A DNA stretch of 8,049 nucleotides from Hyphomicrobiales bacterium (GTDB lineage Bacteria > Pseudomonadota > Alphaproteobacteria > Rhizobiales > Aestuariivirgaceae), in the NCBI GenBank assembly GCA_013002595.1, contig JABDJG010000383.1, positions 1-8,049 on the forward strand, read 5' to 3'. The stretch's first letter is position 1; each line of letters opens with the position of its first letter. The position numbers and the translations under genes were made by a program. Below the pieces are notes generated by a model. That model made no database searches. It worked only from the letters and a program-made list of their open reading frames with translations, and was not told where the DNA came from. Shown here piece after piece: positions 1-6,306 of this stretch.

Positions 1-112
1 TGGTGGCTATGGCCACTACAACCCTTGCCGCCGCTGGTTGCGCAAGTACAACTGGACCGGCCGCTACCGGTTCCTGCGCAAGTACCGTCGCTGCATGCGC
101 CGCTACTACTAA
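1..112 (+). CDS. C-terminal end of a small Tyr/Arg/Cys-rich hypothetical protein (partial)
   Basis: This reading frame enters from the left edge (codons start at base 2) and ends at TAA 110-112, so only the last 36 residues are visible. They begin GGYGHYNPCRRWLRKY and end CMRRYY. The tail is strongly basic and aromatic, with two Cys and a loosely repeated pattern of W/Y-x-R-K-Y units (WLRKY, FLRKY). I recall similar tails, often after a Gly/Tyr-rich stretch and an N-terminal signal peptide, in small hypothetical proteins of Hyphomicrobiales; that is memory, not a search. No function is known to me. The reading as a real gene is supported by a strong terminator 27 bp after the stop. The gene is convergent with the ceramide operon. 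The N-terminus and any signal peptide lie outside the window. Confidence 0.7.
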   Translation, partial: GGYGHYNPCRRWLRKYNWTGRYRFLRKYRRCMRRYY

Positions 113-138
113 GCCTTAAACGCTTAGCAACGAACAAC

Positions 139-178
139 ACCGGCGTGAAGGCCTCGCTCTTCGCGCCGGTTTAATTTT
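139..178 (+). terminator. Rho-independent terminator of the left-edge gene
   Basis: A GC-rich hairpin has arms at 139-150 and 159-170: ACCGGCG pairs with CGCCGGT, then a T·G wobble, then GAAG with CTTC, giving about 12 bp around an 8-nt loop (151-158). It runs straight into a T-rich tract (170-178, TTTAATTTT). The T-run lies on the plus strand, so it terminates the plus-strand gene ending at 112. The same hairpin has no T-run on the minus strand, so it is only a partial barrier to transcripts leaving spt. Confidence 0.85.
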
Positions 179-225
179 GCAGGAAGCAAATTCGCCCCAA
201 CGCGGGCTGGCCCCTTGTCTTTCGC

Positions 226-1431
226 TCAAGCAGAAACGGCGACAGCTCCAGAAGCAACGACCTCACCGAACAGTTTGATGATCAGGTCGATATCGTCATG
301 CGTATGGGCAGCCGAAACCGAGCAGCGCAGCAGGCACAAATTGTTGGGTGCTGCCGGCGGTACCGCAATGTTCACATAGACACCGGCCTTCAAGAGCGCA
401 TTCCACATGACAATGGCCGCCAATTCATCTGGACATTTGACCGCGATGACCGGAGAGACCGTATCGCAGCAGGTCTCCAGGCCCAGCGCATGAAATCCGT
501 CAAACAGCCGCTTTGAATTGTCGGCCAACCTCGCGCGGCGCTCTGGCTCTGCCTTCAATTTGCGGACAGCGGCGATGGACGTTGCTGCCGACGATGGCGA
601 GGGCGATGCAGTGAACATGTACGGGCGCGAGCTGTAGCGAATAGCATCGAATTGCGGATGATCGCCGGCGCCAAAACCGCCGATGGCTCCAACGCTCTTG
701 GAAAATGTGCCGACAATGAAGTCAACGTCGCTTTCAAGGCCAGCCTCATCGGCAAGACCGCGGCCATTGGGCCCGAGCACACCAAAGGAATGTGCTTCAT
801 CGACCAGCAGCTGAAAGCCCTGGCGTTTCTTGACCTCGACAAAATCTGCCAGCGGCGCCCGGTCACCGACCATCGAGTAAATGCCCTCAAGGACGACCAA
901 CCGGCCGCCGCTTTCAGGGTCGTGCCGCGCCAGGCGTTTCTCCAGATCGGTAGCATTGTTGTGGCGGAAACGCACAAGGTTGGCGCCGGACAATGTGCAA
1001 CCATCGTAGATCGAGGAGTGCGAATCGGCGTCCAGGAAGATGGTGTCCTTAGGCCCGGCAAGGCCGGCCATCATCCCGAGATTGGCCTGGTAGCCGGTGG
1101 TGAATACAATACAGTGTTTGCGGCCAAGAAATCCCGCCAGTTCCTGTTCCAGCTCGCGGTGCAGGCCGTAAGTGCCGTTGGCGATTCGCGAGCCTGTGGT
1201 ACCTGTGCCGAATTCATCGAGCGCTTTTTTGCCGGCAGCAATACAGTCTTCCTCGAAGGTAATGCCCATATAATTGTTGGTGCCGGCCAGAACCGTTTCG
1301 CGGCCATCTATGATGGCCCGGGTCGGCGACAACATCTGCGTGCTGGCCAGGCCAACCACGTCCGAGCCCATCTGCAGCATACGAGAATGGCGTTCAATCG
1401 TGTGGTGATGTTTGTCAAACAGGTCGATCAT
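226..1431 (-). CDS. spt: Serine palmitoyltransferase (PLP-dependent alpha-oxoamine synthase)
   Basis: It catalyses the first committed step of sphingolipid synthesis: decarboxylative condensation of L-serine with a fatty acyl thioester to 3-oxo-sphinganine, probably in the cytoplasm. The 401-aa length is normal for the family. Visible fold-type I motifs are GTGTTGSR (75-82) with NGTYGLH after it, the PLP-stacking His in DADSHSS (H138), DEAHSFG (D211, H214), the Schiff-base Lys in GTFSKS (K245), and the carboxylate-binding Arg region LLRCSVSAAHT (R369). The motifs alone would also fit KBL, BioF or HemA. The choice of SPT rests on the adjacent ACP, acyl-AMP ligase and ceramide reductase, as in Caulobacter. 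The ATG at 1431 overlaps the acp stop by 4 bp (ATGA), with an AGGG sequence about 10 nt upstream, which implies translational coupling. It is the last gene of the operon. Only weak hairpins (around 194-210) follow it, with no good T-run. Confidence 0.92.
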   Translation of the reverse strand: MIDLFDKHHHTIERHSRMLQMGSDVVGLASTQMLSPTRAIIDGRETVLAGTNNYMGITFEEDCIAAGKKALDEFGTGTTGSRIANGTYGLHRELEQELAGFLGRKHCIVFTTGYQANLGMMAGLAGPKDTIFLDADSHSSIYDGCTLSGANLVRFRHNNATDLEKRLARHDPESGGRLVVLEGIYSMVGDRAPLADFVEVKKRQGFQLLVDEAHSFGVLGPNGRGLADEAGLESDVDFIVGTFSKSVGAIGGFGAGDHPQFDAIRYSSRPYMFTASPSPSSAATSIAAVRKLKAEPERRARLADNSKRLFDGFHALGLETCCDTVSPVIAVKCPDELAAIVMWNALLKAGVYVNIAVPPAAPNNLCLLRCSVSAAHTHDDIDLIIKLFGEVVASGAVAVSA

Positions 1432-1688
1432 GATGAACCGCCCTGCGCCAGGCGCTGTTCGACCACCTTGACCATATCGGTCATGGTGTGCGTGTCAGCC
1501 AGCACATTGAGTGGGATATCAATATCGAAGTGGTCTTCGACCTCCATCACGAAATCCATCACCGACACCGAATCGATATTCAGGTCGGTGGAAATTTCAG
1601 TGTCCGGTTTCAGCTCGATGTTCTTGCTGTTGAATGGAGCAAGCAGCTCGCTCAACTTGGCGAATATCTCTTTGCTGTCTGCGGTCAT
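1428..1688 (-). CDS. acp: Dedicated acyl carrier protein of the ceramide operon
   Basis: This is an 86-aa acidic four-helix carrier protein. The phosphopantetheine attachment Ser is S40 in the helix-II motif NIDSVSVMDF, where the second residue after Asp-Ser is Val instead of the Leu of the canonical DSL of fatty-acid AcpP. Helix II/III continues with the acidic stretch EVEDHFDIDIP (49-59), typical of a surface for docking partner enzymes. By analogy with the Caulobacter ceramide locus, it receives the acyl chain from the acyl-AMP ligase and presents it to serine palmitoyltransferase. It overlaps the reductase stop upstream and the spt start downstream by 4 bp each. The start ATG at 1688 has no good Shine-Dalgarno, so translation is probably coupled. 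An additional fatty-acid AcpP is expected elsewhere in the genome; the sequence and position argue that this is the specialised copy. Confidence 0.9.
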   Translation of the reverse strand: MTADSKEIFAKLSELLAPFNSKNIELKPDTEISTDLNIDSVSVMDFVMEVEDHFDIDIPLNVLADTHTMTDMVKVVEQRLAQGGSS

Positions 1689-2686
1689 ACTGTCGTCTCG
1701 CTTTTATCTGTCTGGTTCTGGGTTCTAGCGGCGCTGGTGCCAGCGGGCAACCATTGATGGTCGCGATACCATTCCAGGGTGCTGGCAACACCTTCGGTAA
1801 AATCAACTCTGGGCCGCCAGCCGCAAATCCCGGTCAAGAGGTCATGCCGGGCAACCCAGTCAGGATGATATAGCTCACGGACCTTGCCAGGGGTCACCAG
1901 GGCGGGTTTGCCGGCGACCCTGGCAAAGGCCGATGCACAATGCGCGAGGGCCACCATTACCGGCTTGGGCAGGTGGTGGACACTGACGGAGATGCCTTCG
2001 GCACGGCCGGCGATTTGCCCCAGATCGGCCCATGAATAACCGCCCGGCTTGCCATCGTCGATCTCGTGCACCGAACCATGTGGGTTGTCGTTCGCGGCAA
2101 GCAAGATCAGGGCATCGGCAAGGTCATCGACATGGATCAGCGAGGTCCGGTTTAAGGCCGTACCGGGCACGAGGGCATGGCGCCTGATCAGCTGGGCGAT
2201 AAGCGGCAAGGTCGCCTTGTCGCCTGGGCCATAGACCGCCGGAGGACGCAAGATCACCCAGGACATATCGGCGGCGTGTTCCATCAGCGCGGTCTCACCT
2301 GAAAGCTTGCTGGCAGCATAGTCGGACAAATCCGGCTGGCGGGCCGCCATGGATGACAGATGTACAAATCTGGCGACGCCGTGGCGAGCAGCGATCGCAG
2401 CAATCGATGCCGTGCCTTTGACATTGACCCGGTCGAACGTGGCGCGGTCCGGTGCTGCAATGGCACCGGCCATGTGGATAACGGCATCTGCCCCCGAAAC
2501 AAGTGTATCCAGCGCTTTGCGGTCGGCCAGATCGCCAAGGACGATCCGGGCACCATTTGCCTGCTCGCCGAGCCGGGCAGGATCGCGGGCGAGCAACCGG
2601 ACAGTCACACCGGTTTCCGTCAGACGCGGGATCAACCTGCGTCCGACAAAGCCTGATCCTCCGGTCAGCGCAATGATCCTGGTCAT
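1685..2686 (-). CDS. cerR: NAD(P)-dependent 3-oxo-(dihydro)ceramide reductase, extended SDR/epimerase family
   Basis: This is a 333-aa extended short-chain dehydrogenase. The N-terminal Rossmann motif is TGGSGFVG (8-15). An acidic D51 follows in GDLAD, HMAG is at 71-74, and the catalytic Ser is in HLSSMA (111-112). The catalytic Tyr/Lys are in YAASK (Y123, K127), followed by RPPAVYGPGD (147-156). The family label from sequence alone would be NAD-dependent epimerase/dehydratase. The reductase role comes from its place between the acyl-AMP ligase and the acp-spt pair, matching Caulobacter CerR, which reduces the 3-keto group after N-acylation. The C-terminal 20 residues are polar and probably disordered. 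The ATG at 2686 lacks a clear Shine-Dalgarno and lies 65 bp after the upstream stop. The TGA overlaps the acp ATG by 4 bp. Confidence 0.82.
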   Translation of the reverse strand: MTRIIALTGGSGFVGRRLIPRLTETGVTVRLLARDPARLGEQANGARIVLGDLADRKALDTLVSGADAVIHMAGAIAAPDRATFDRVNVKGTASIAAIAARHGVARFVHLSSMAARQPDLSDYAASKLSGETALMEHAADMSWVILRPPAVYGPGDKATLPLIAQLIRRHALVPGTALNRTSLIHVDDLADALILLAANDNPHGSVHEIDDGKPGGYSWADLGQIAGRAEGISVSVHHLPKPVMVALAHCASAFARVAGKPALVTPGKVRELYHPDWVARHDLLTGICGWRPRVDFTEGVASTLEWYRDHQWLPAGTSAARTQNQTDKSETTV

Positions 2687-2751
2687 GCGAATTTCAGTTC
2701 ACAAATTCGATTTGGTTTCAACTGTTCTGTCAGAGCCGCAGAAGCGGTTTT

Positions 2752-4626
2752 TCAGGCAACAGCAGACTGCGGCCTTGAAATTTCAGCATACTCGCCGGCC
2801 TGATAACGCTGTTTTGCGCCTGCGCGTGAAAGCTTGCCGGACGAGGTGAACGGCAGGCTGCGCGGCGGGATCAGCACGACCTGACACTCAATGCCACACG
2901 CCCGATAAACCACAGCCGAAATATCGCGCCGCAGGGTTTCGACCTCTTCGTCACCCTTTACCCGGCAATGGGCCAGTACGACCACGGTTTCGCTACTGTC
3001 CCCAGCATCCATGCCGAAGGCAGCAACATCGCCGTCGCGCAGTGTTTCGACCTTTTCTGCCGCCCACTCGATATCCTGGGGCCAAACATTGCGGCCATTG
3101 TGGAGGATCATATCCTTGGCGCGGCCGGTGATAACAATCTCACCATCAAGCCAGTAGCCAAGGTCGCCGGTGTCCATAAAGCCATCGGCCTTCATGACCG
3201 CCGCAGTTGCATCGTGATTGTCGAAGTAACCGGCCATGATGCTTGGGCCCTGGACAAGGATATGGCCAATCTCGCGCTCCTTGAGCTCGATGCCACTGTC
3301 ATTGCAGACTTTTACCGTGTGCTCGGGCATTGGCCGGCCGCACACCACAAACGAACGCGATTCTTCCGGGTTTCCGGCGATTTCCTTGCTCGCGGGAACA
3401 GCACGTCCGAGCAGTTTGGTTTTTGCCCGGTCGATCACATCAACACGATAAGGGGTCTCTAGATCGGAAAAAGTAATACCCAAAGTCGCTTCGGCCATAC
3501 CATAGCTAGGCACAAAGGCAGTTGCGTCAAAGCCGGCCGGCGCCAAGCGCTCGGCGAACATTTCCAGCACGTCCGGACGTACCATGTCGCCACCGATGCC
3601 GGCACAGCGCAATTGGCTCAGATCCAGGTCGCGCGCGCCGCCATTGATCCGGCGGGCGGCCAGGTCGTAACCAAACGATGGTGCATAGGTTGCCGTACAT
3701 TGATTATCAGACATGATCTTCAGCCACAGGCCCGGCCGCCGCGCAAAAGATGTCGTTGCCAGATAGTCGACCGTCACCTGTCCCATCAACGGTGACAGGC
3801 AAAAACCGACCAGGCCCATATCGTGATAAAGCGGCAGCCAGGAAAACGCCCTGTCGTCCTGGCGAACTTTCAGGCCGTGACGCAAAGTACCGGTTGTGTT
3901 GGCACAAATGGATTTCTGGGTGATCAGGACGCCCTTGGGATGTGACGTTGAGCCGGAGGAATACTGGATGTAGGCAACATCGTCTGGACCGAAGGGCTCA
4001 AGACGGGCGCCATGCGATGGAATTCCGCTCAGTTCTTCATGGGTGACGATCAGGGACACACCCGCCAGCTGCGCAGCCGGCTTGATGCTTTCTAGCAGTT
4101 CGGTTGATGAAATCGCCGCACTGGCACCGGCGCTTTTAAGCATGCCGGCAATGCGCTCGACATAGGCCTGGCGTCCGCCAATATGCATCGAATAAGGCAT
4201 TGGGCACGGCACCAGGCCGGCATACTGGCAGCCAAAGAACACGGCCATGAACTCGCGGCCGGTTTCGGCCACGACAGCGACCCGCTCACCCCGTTTGAGG
4301 CCGCAATTGACCAGCTTTTTGCCGGTTTCGATCGCCAGTTCGCGAAGTTCCCAATAGGGCAGCACATCACCCAGCGCACCGCGCGGGGTATAAAAGTTGA
4401 AGCCGGTAATGCCACGAGCGGCATAGTCCAGCGCTTGCACCAAAGTGGAAAATCCGCCCATTTTCTGGGGCAGGCCAACGTTCTGCCTGCGGGTTGGTGT
4501 CAACCCCGATTCGCTTTTGTTTGTTGCCGCAGAAATACCTGCAGATGTCTCAACCCGCACTGCCAAACCTCTCGAAATCCCAACCGCCACGGGTCTTGCA
4601 TGAGCCAGTGGGCTCGACACGTTCAA
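2752..4626 (-). CDS. aasR: Fatty acyl-AMP ligase / acyl-ACP synthetase of the ceramide operon
   Basis: It activates a fatty acid with ATP to the acyl-adenylate and is inferred to transfer it to the operon's ACP. ANL-superfamily motifs are complete: P-loop YSSGSTSHPKG (222-232), SWLPLYHDMGL (262-272, typical of fatty acyl-AMP ligases), YGMAEAT (375-381), DTGDLG (485-490), GRAKDMI (501-507), and the C-terminal catalytic Lys in PFTSSGK (K598). The frame opens with TTG at 4626 (preceded by AAGACGGA), with a GTG two codons later. The first ATG is codon 56 (4461), just before GGFSTLVQALDYAARG, where conservation with acyl-AMP ligases appears to begin. The first 55 residues are therefore an uncertain extension. 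This is the first gene of the four-gene operon. By gene order it matches Caulobacter AasR. An acyl-CoA ligase activity cannot be excluded from sequence alone. Confidence 0.87.
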   Translation of the reverse strand: MNVSSPLAHARPVAVGISRGLAVRVETSAGISAATNKSESGLTPTRRQNVGLPQKMGGFSTLVQALDYAARGITGFNFYTPRGALGDVLPYWELRELAIETGKKLVNCGLKRGERVAVVAETGREFMAVFFGCQYAGLVPCPMPYSMHIGGRQAYVERIAGMLKSAGASAAISSTELLESIKPAAQLAGVSLIVTHEELSGIPSHGARLEPFGPDDVAYIQYSSGSTSHPKGVLITQKSICANTTGTLRHGLKVRQDDRAFSWLPLYHDMGLVGFCLSPLMGQVTVDYLATTSFARRPGLWLKIMSDNQCTATYAPSFGYDLAARRINGGARDLDLSQLRCAGIGGDMVRPDVLEMFAERLAPAGFDATAFVPSYGMAEATLGITFSDLETPYRVDVIDRAKTKLLGRAVPASKEIAGNPEESRSFVVCGRPMPEHTVKVCNDSGIELKEREIGHILVQGPSIMAGYFDNHDATAAVMKADGFMDTGDLGYWLDGEIVITGRAKDMILHNGRNVWPQDIEWAAEKVETLRDGDVAAFGMDAGDSSETVVVLAHCRVKGDEEVETLRRDISAVVYRACGIECQVVLIPPRSLPFTSSGKLSRAGAKQRYQAGEYAEISRPQSAVA

Positions 4627-4808
4627 GCAGTCCGTCTTTTCAACTCTGAAACCCCATCCCCATGGGAAGAGCCTCTCACATGGCTTATTCTGGTACCAGT
4701 GTCGGCTCTACAGATACAATCAAACTATGTTTCGTTTTGTAACAGCTGATGCTTAACCAGTTATGAGCAAGAGCGCCTTGTAGCAAATTTCCTATTGTTT
4801 TCAAATTC
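4627..4808 (-). promoter_or_regulatory. Probable promoter/leader region of the ceramide operon
   Basis: This 182-bp gap is noticeably more AT-rich than its surroundings. It separates the unrecognised membrane protein gene from the acyl-AMP ligase and is the natural place for the operon promoter. It holds a perfect 10-bp palindrome CTGGTACCAG (4690-4699), about 64 bp ahead of the TTG start, and a short inverted repeat AAAC/GTTT (4722-4732). I could not identify a convincing -35/-10 pair, and no strong terminator for the upstream gene is visible, so read-through from 4809 onward is possible. Confidence 0.35.
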
Positions 4809-5348
4809 TTATTGCAAGGGAAACAATACCCAGGCGACATACAGCATCAAGATGCCGAAGGAAAAGCCGGTTAGCCAGGACAGGATCAGGGCAGGGGTAG
4901 AGTAGCGGCCCCCTGGAACCGGCTGACCTGCGGCGGTTTGCGGCAGCTCACGCTGGCGCTGAACAGCGCGGTGGGCAATGAATTCGACGACTGTTTTGTG
5001 CATTTCCGACCTGTTTTTGGTCTCCAGAAGGATATCACGGCCCTGACGCGTGTCCTGCACGAGGCGAAACGTCCTCGGATCGGGGGCGGTCGTTACGTAA
5101 CTTGTCAGGTCTATCCATAGGCGCGGCGGGTCGCCGGCAACAAGCGCAAGCTCAATGAAGGCAGCCGTTTCAGGCCGGGCGCGCACCAGCGGCGCCAGCT
5201 CGTCATACAGCACCTGCAGCCGCAAGGTCTGGGCATCGCGAATGTCTGTCACTGCATCATGATACGCAGACTGCTTCAGCCTTGCCTCACGCAATGATGC
5301 ATCCAGCTCATCCCGGTCACCTTGCAAATCTCGATCGCCGTCAATCAC
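4809..5348 (-). CDS. Hypothetical protein with a single C-terminal transmembrane segment
   Basis: I do not recognise a functional family. From the GTG at 5348 the product is 179 aa. It has an acidic, probably helical N-terminal part (RDELDASLREARLKQSAY, then DIRDAQTLRLQVLYDELAPL), a conserved-looking core with PPRLWIDLTSYVTTAPDPR and FRLVQDTRQGRDILLE, a basic Arg/Gln-rich linker, and one hydrophobic helix of about 25 residues near the end (starting STPALILSW) followed by a short LFPLQ tail. This suggests a tail-anchored inner-membrane protein facing the cytoplasm. I recall similar cores in uncharacterised Hyphomicrobiales proteins. The GTG at 5348 is chosen because AGGGA lies about 9 nt upstream; alternatives are GTG 5372 and TTG 5381, which lack one. 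It shares strand with the neighbouring genes but is separated by 117 bp from the hydroxylase and 182 bp from the ceramide operon. Any link to lipid metabolism is unproven. Confidence 0.75.
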   Translation of the reverse strand: MIDGDRDLQGDRDELDASLREARLKQSAYHDAVTDIRDAQTLRLQVLYDELAPLVRARPETAAFIELALVAGDPPRLWIDLTSYVTTAPDPRTFRLVQDTRQGRDILLETKNRSEMHKTVVEFIAHRAVQRQRELPQTAAGQPVPGGRYSTPALILSWLTGFSFGILMLYVAWVLFPLQ

Positions 5349-5464
5349 CTGAGTTGTTCCCTGGTGGCACACATGTATCAATGTTCACCACGTTACGGCG
5401 GCAAACAGTATTGGTCAGGTCGTACGATGCATATTTGATGCCACTTGGCAGCGGCCGGGCGGCT

Positions 5465-6265
5465 TTAACGCCGGCGCGGGCGGAACGGGCGGACAATGAG
5501 GCCGGGCAGCCCCTCATCCCGGCGTTGCTCGACACCGATCGGCATATCGGCCCAGCGCCTGGTCGCGCTGCGGCTGCCAAACAGGCGATCCCACACCGAC
5601 AGGAAGGTTGCATAGTTGCTGTCGGTGTCCTGGCGGATGGCGTGATGATGGACCCAGTGAATCGACGGGGTGACGATGATCTTTGACAGCGCCTGTTCCA
5701 GCGCCGGCGGCAGCGACACGTTGGAATGATGAAAAATTGCACCAAGCAGCACGACCGTCTCAAAGACGATGATGCTGGTGAGCGGCATATCGAGCATATA
5801 AATGACGCCGGCGCGCACGAGCGATGACAGGAACACCTCGCCGGCGTGAAACCTCAGCGCAGTGGTGACATCAAGGAACTCATCGAGATGGTGCACTTCA
5901 TGAAAACGCCACAGAAACGGAATCTCGTGATTGGCCCGGTGCCACCAGTAGATCCAGCAATCAAGGATCAGGATATCGATCACCAGTCCATGCGGGCCGG
6001 ACCAAGCGTCAGGCCGCCAATCTAGCGCATAGCTGGCCGCAGCGGCCGAGACCGGCACAACGATCAACCAGGACAGAACGCCGTTGACGCCGGCCAGCGA
6101 CAGGTTTTTCGCCATGCGCCAGATCATCGTGGCCATGCCGGTCAAACGGGTCGCGGCGAGCGGCCGCGCCTTGGGGAACAGCCGCTCCAGGATCAGCAGC
6201 GCGGCGGCAAAGCCGATCACCAATGCAACCTTGCTGTCCAGGATATCGAAACCATTTTCAAACAT
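5465..6265 (-). CDS. Fatty acid hydroxylase / sterol desaturase family membrane protein
   Basis: This is an integral-membrane di-iron oxygenase of the fatty acid hydroxylase superfamily, which hydroxylates or desaturates lipid carbon chains. From the ATG at 6265 it is 266 aa. The histidine boxes are all present: HRANH (109-113), HEVHH (122-126), HH in IFHHSNV (179-180), and HWVHHH (203-208). Hydrophobic segments flank them: one near the N-terminus (KVALVIGFAAALLIL), one at LSWLIVVPVSAAAASYAL, one at LVIDILILDCWIYWW, and one between the boxes (residues about 150-177). The ATG is preferred over an upstream TTG (6280) because family members usually start close to the first membrane helix. The substrate cannot be read from sequence. 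The family includes eukaryotic sphingolipid C4- and 2-hydroxylases, so ceramide is one candidate, alongside carotenoids, hopanoids/sterols or ether lipids. It follows the AbrB-family gene by about 41 bp, possibly one transcript. Confidence 0.88.
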   Translation of the reverse strand: MFENGFDILDSKVALVIGFAAALLILERLFPKARPLAATRLTGMATMIWRMAKNLSLAGVNGVLSWLIVVPVSAAAASYALDWRPDAWSGPHGLVIDILILDCWIYWWHRANHEIPFLWRFHEVHHLDEFLDVTTALRFHAGEVFLSSLVRAGVIYMLDMPLTSIIVFETVVLLGAIFHHSNVSLPPALEQALSKIIVTPSIHWVHHHAIRQDTDSNYATFLSVWDRLFGSRSATRRWADMPIGVEQRRDEGLPGLIVRPFRPRRR

Positions 6266-6306
6266 GCCGCTTCTATACAACCATGATTGACGGATTGACC
6301 ATTCAC

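Noticed and set aside
194..210. Weak minus-strand hairpins (GCCC/GGGC or CCAGC/GTTGG) just after the spt stop
   Set aside because: Stems of only 4-5 bp followed by a broken AATTTG tract; too weak to call as the operon terminator.
226..1431. Assignment as glycine C-acetyltransferase (kbl) or BioF
   Set aside because: The family motifs are shared, but there is no adjacent threonine dehydrogenase or biotin gene, whereas ACP, acyl-AMP ligase and ceramide-type reductase are linked in one operon.
652..1728. Plus-strand open frame of 358 codons opposite spt and acp
   Set aside because: Antisense to two genes with complete catalytic motifs; its own translation shows no recognisable family.
2734..2752. 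Plus-strand hairpin AGCCGC/GCGGTT followed by five T, a terminator-like structure between aasR and cerR
   Set aside because: The T-run is on the plus strand, where no gene precedes it. On the minus strand only a 4-bp stem is left with no T-run, so it should not interrupt the operon.
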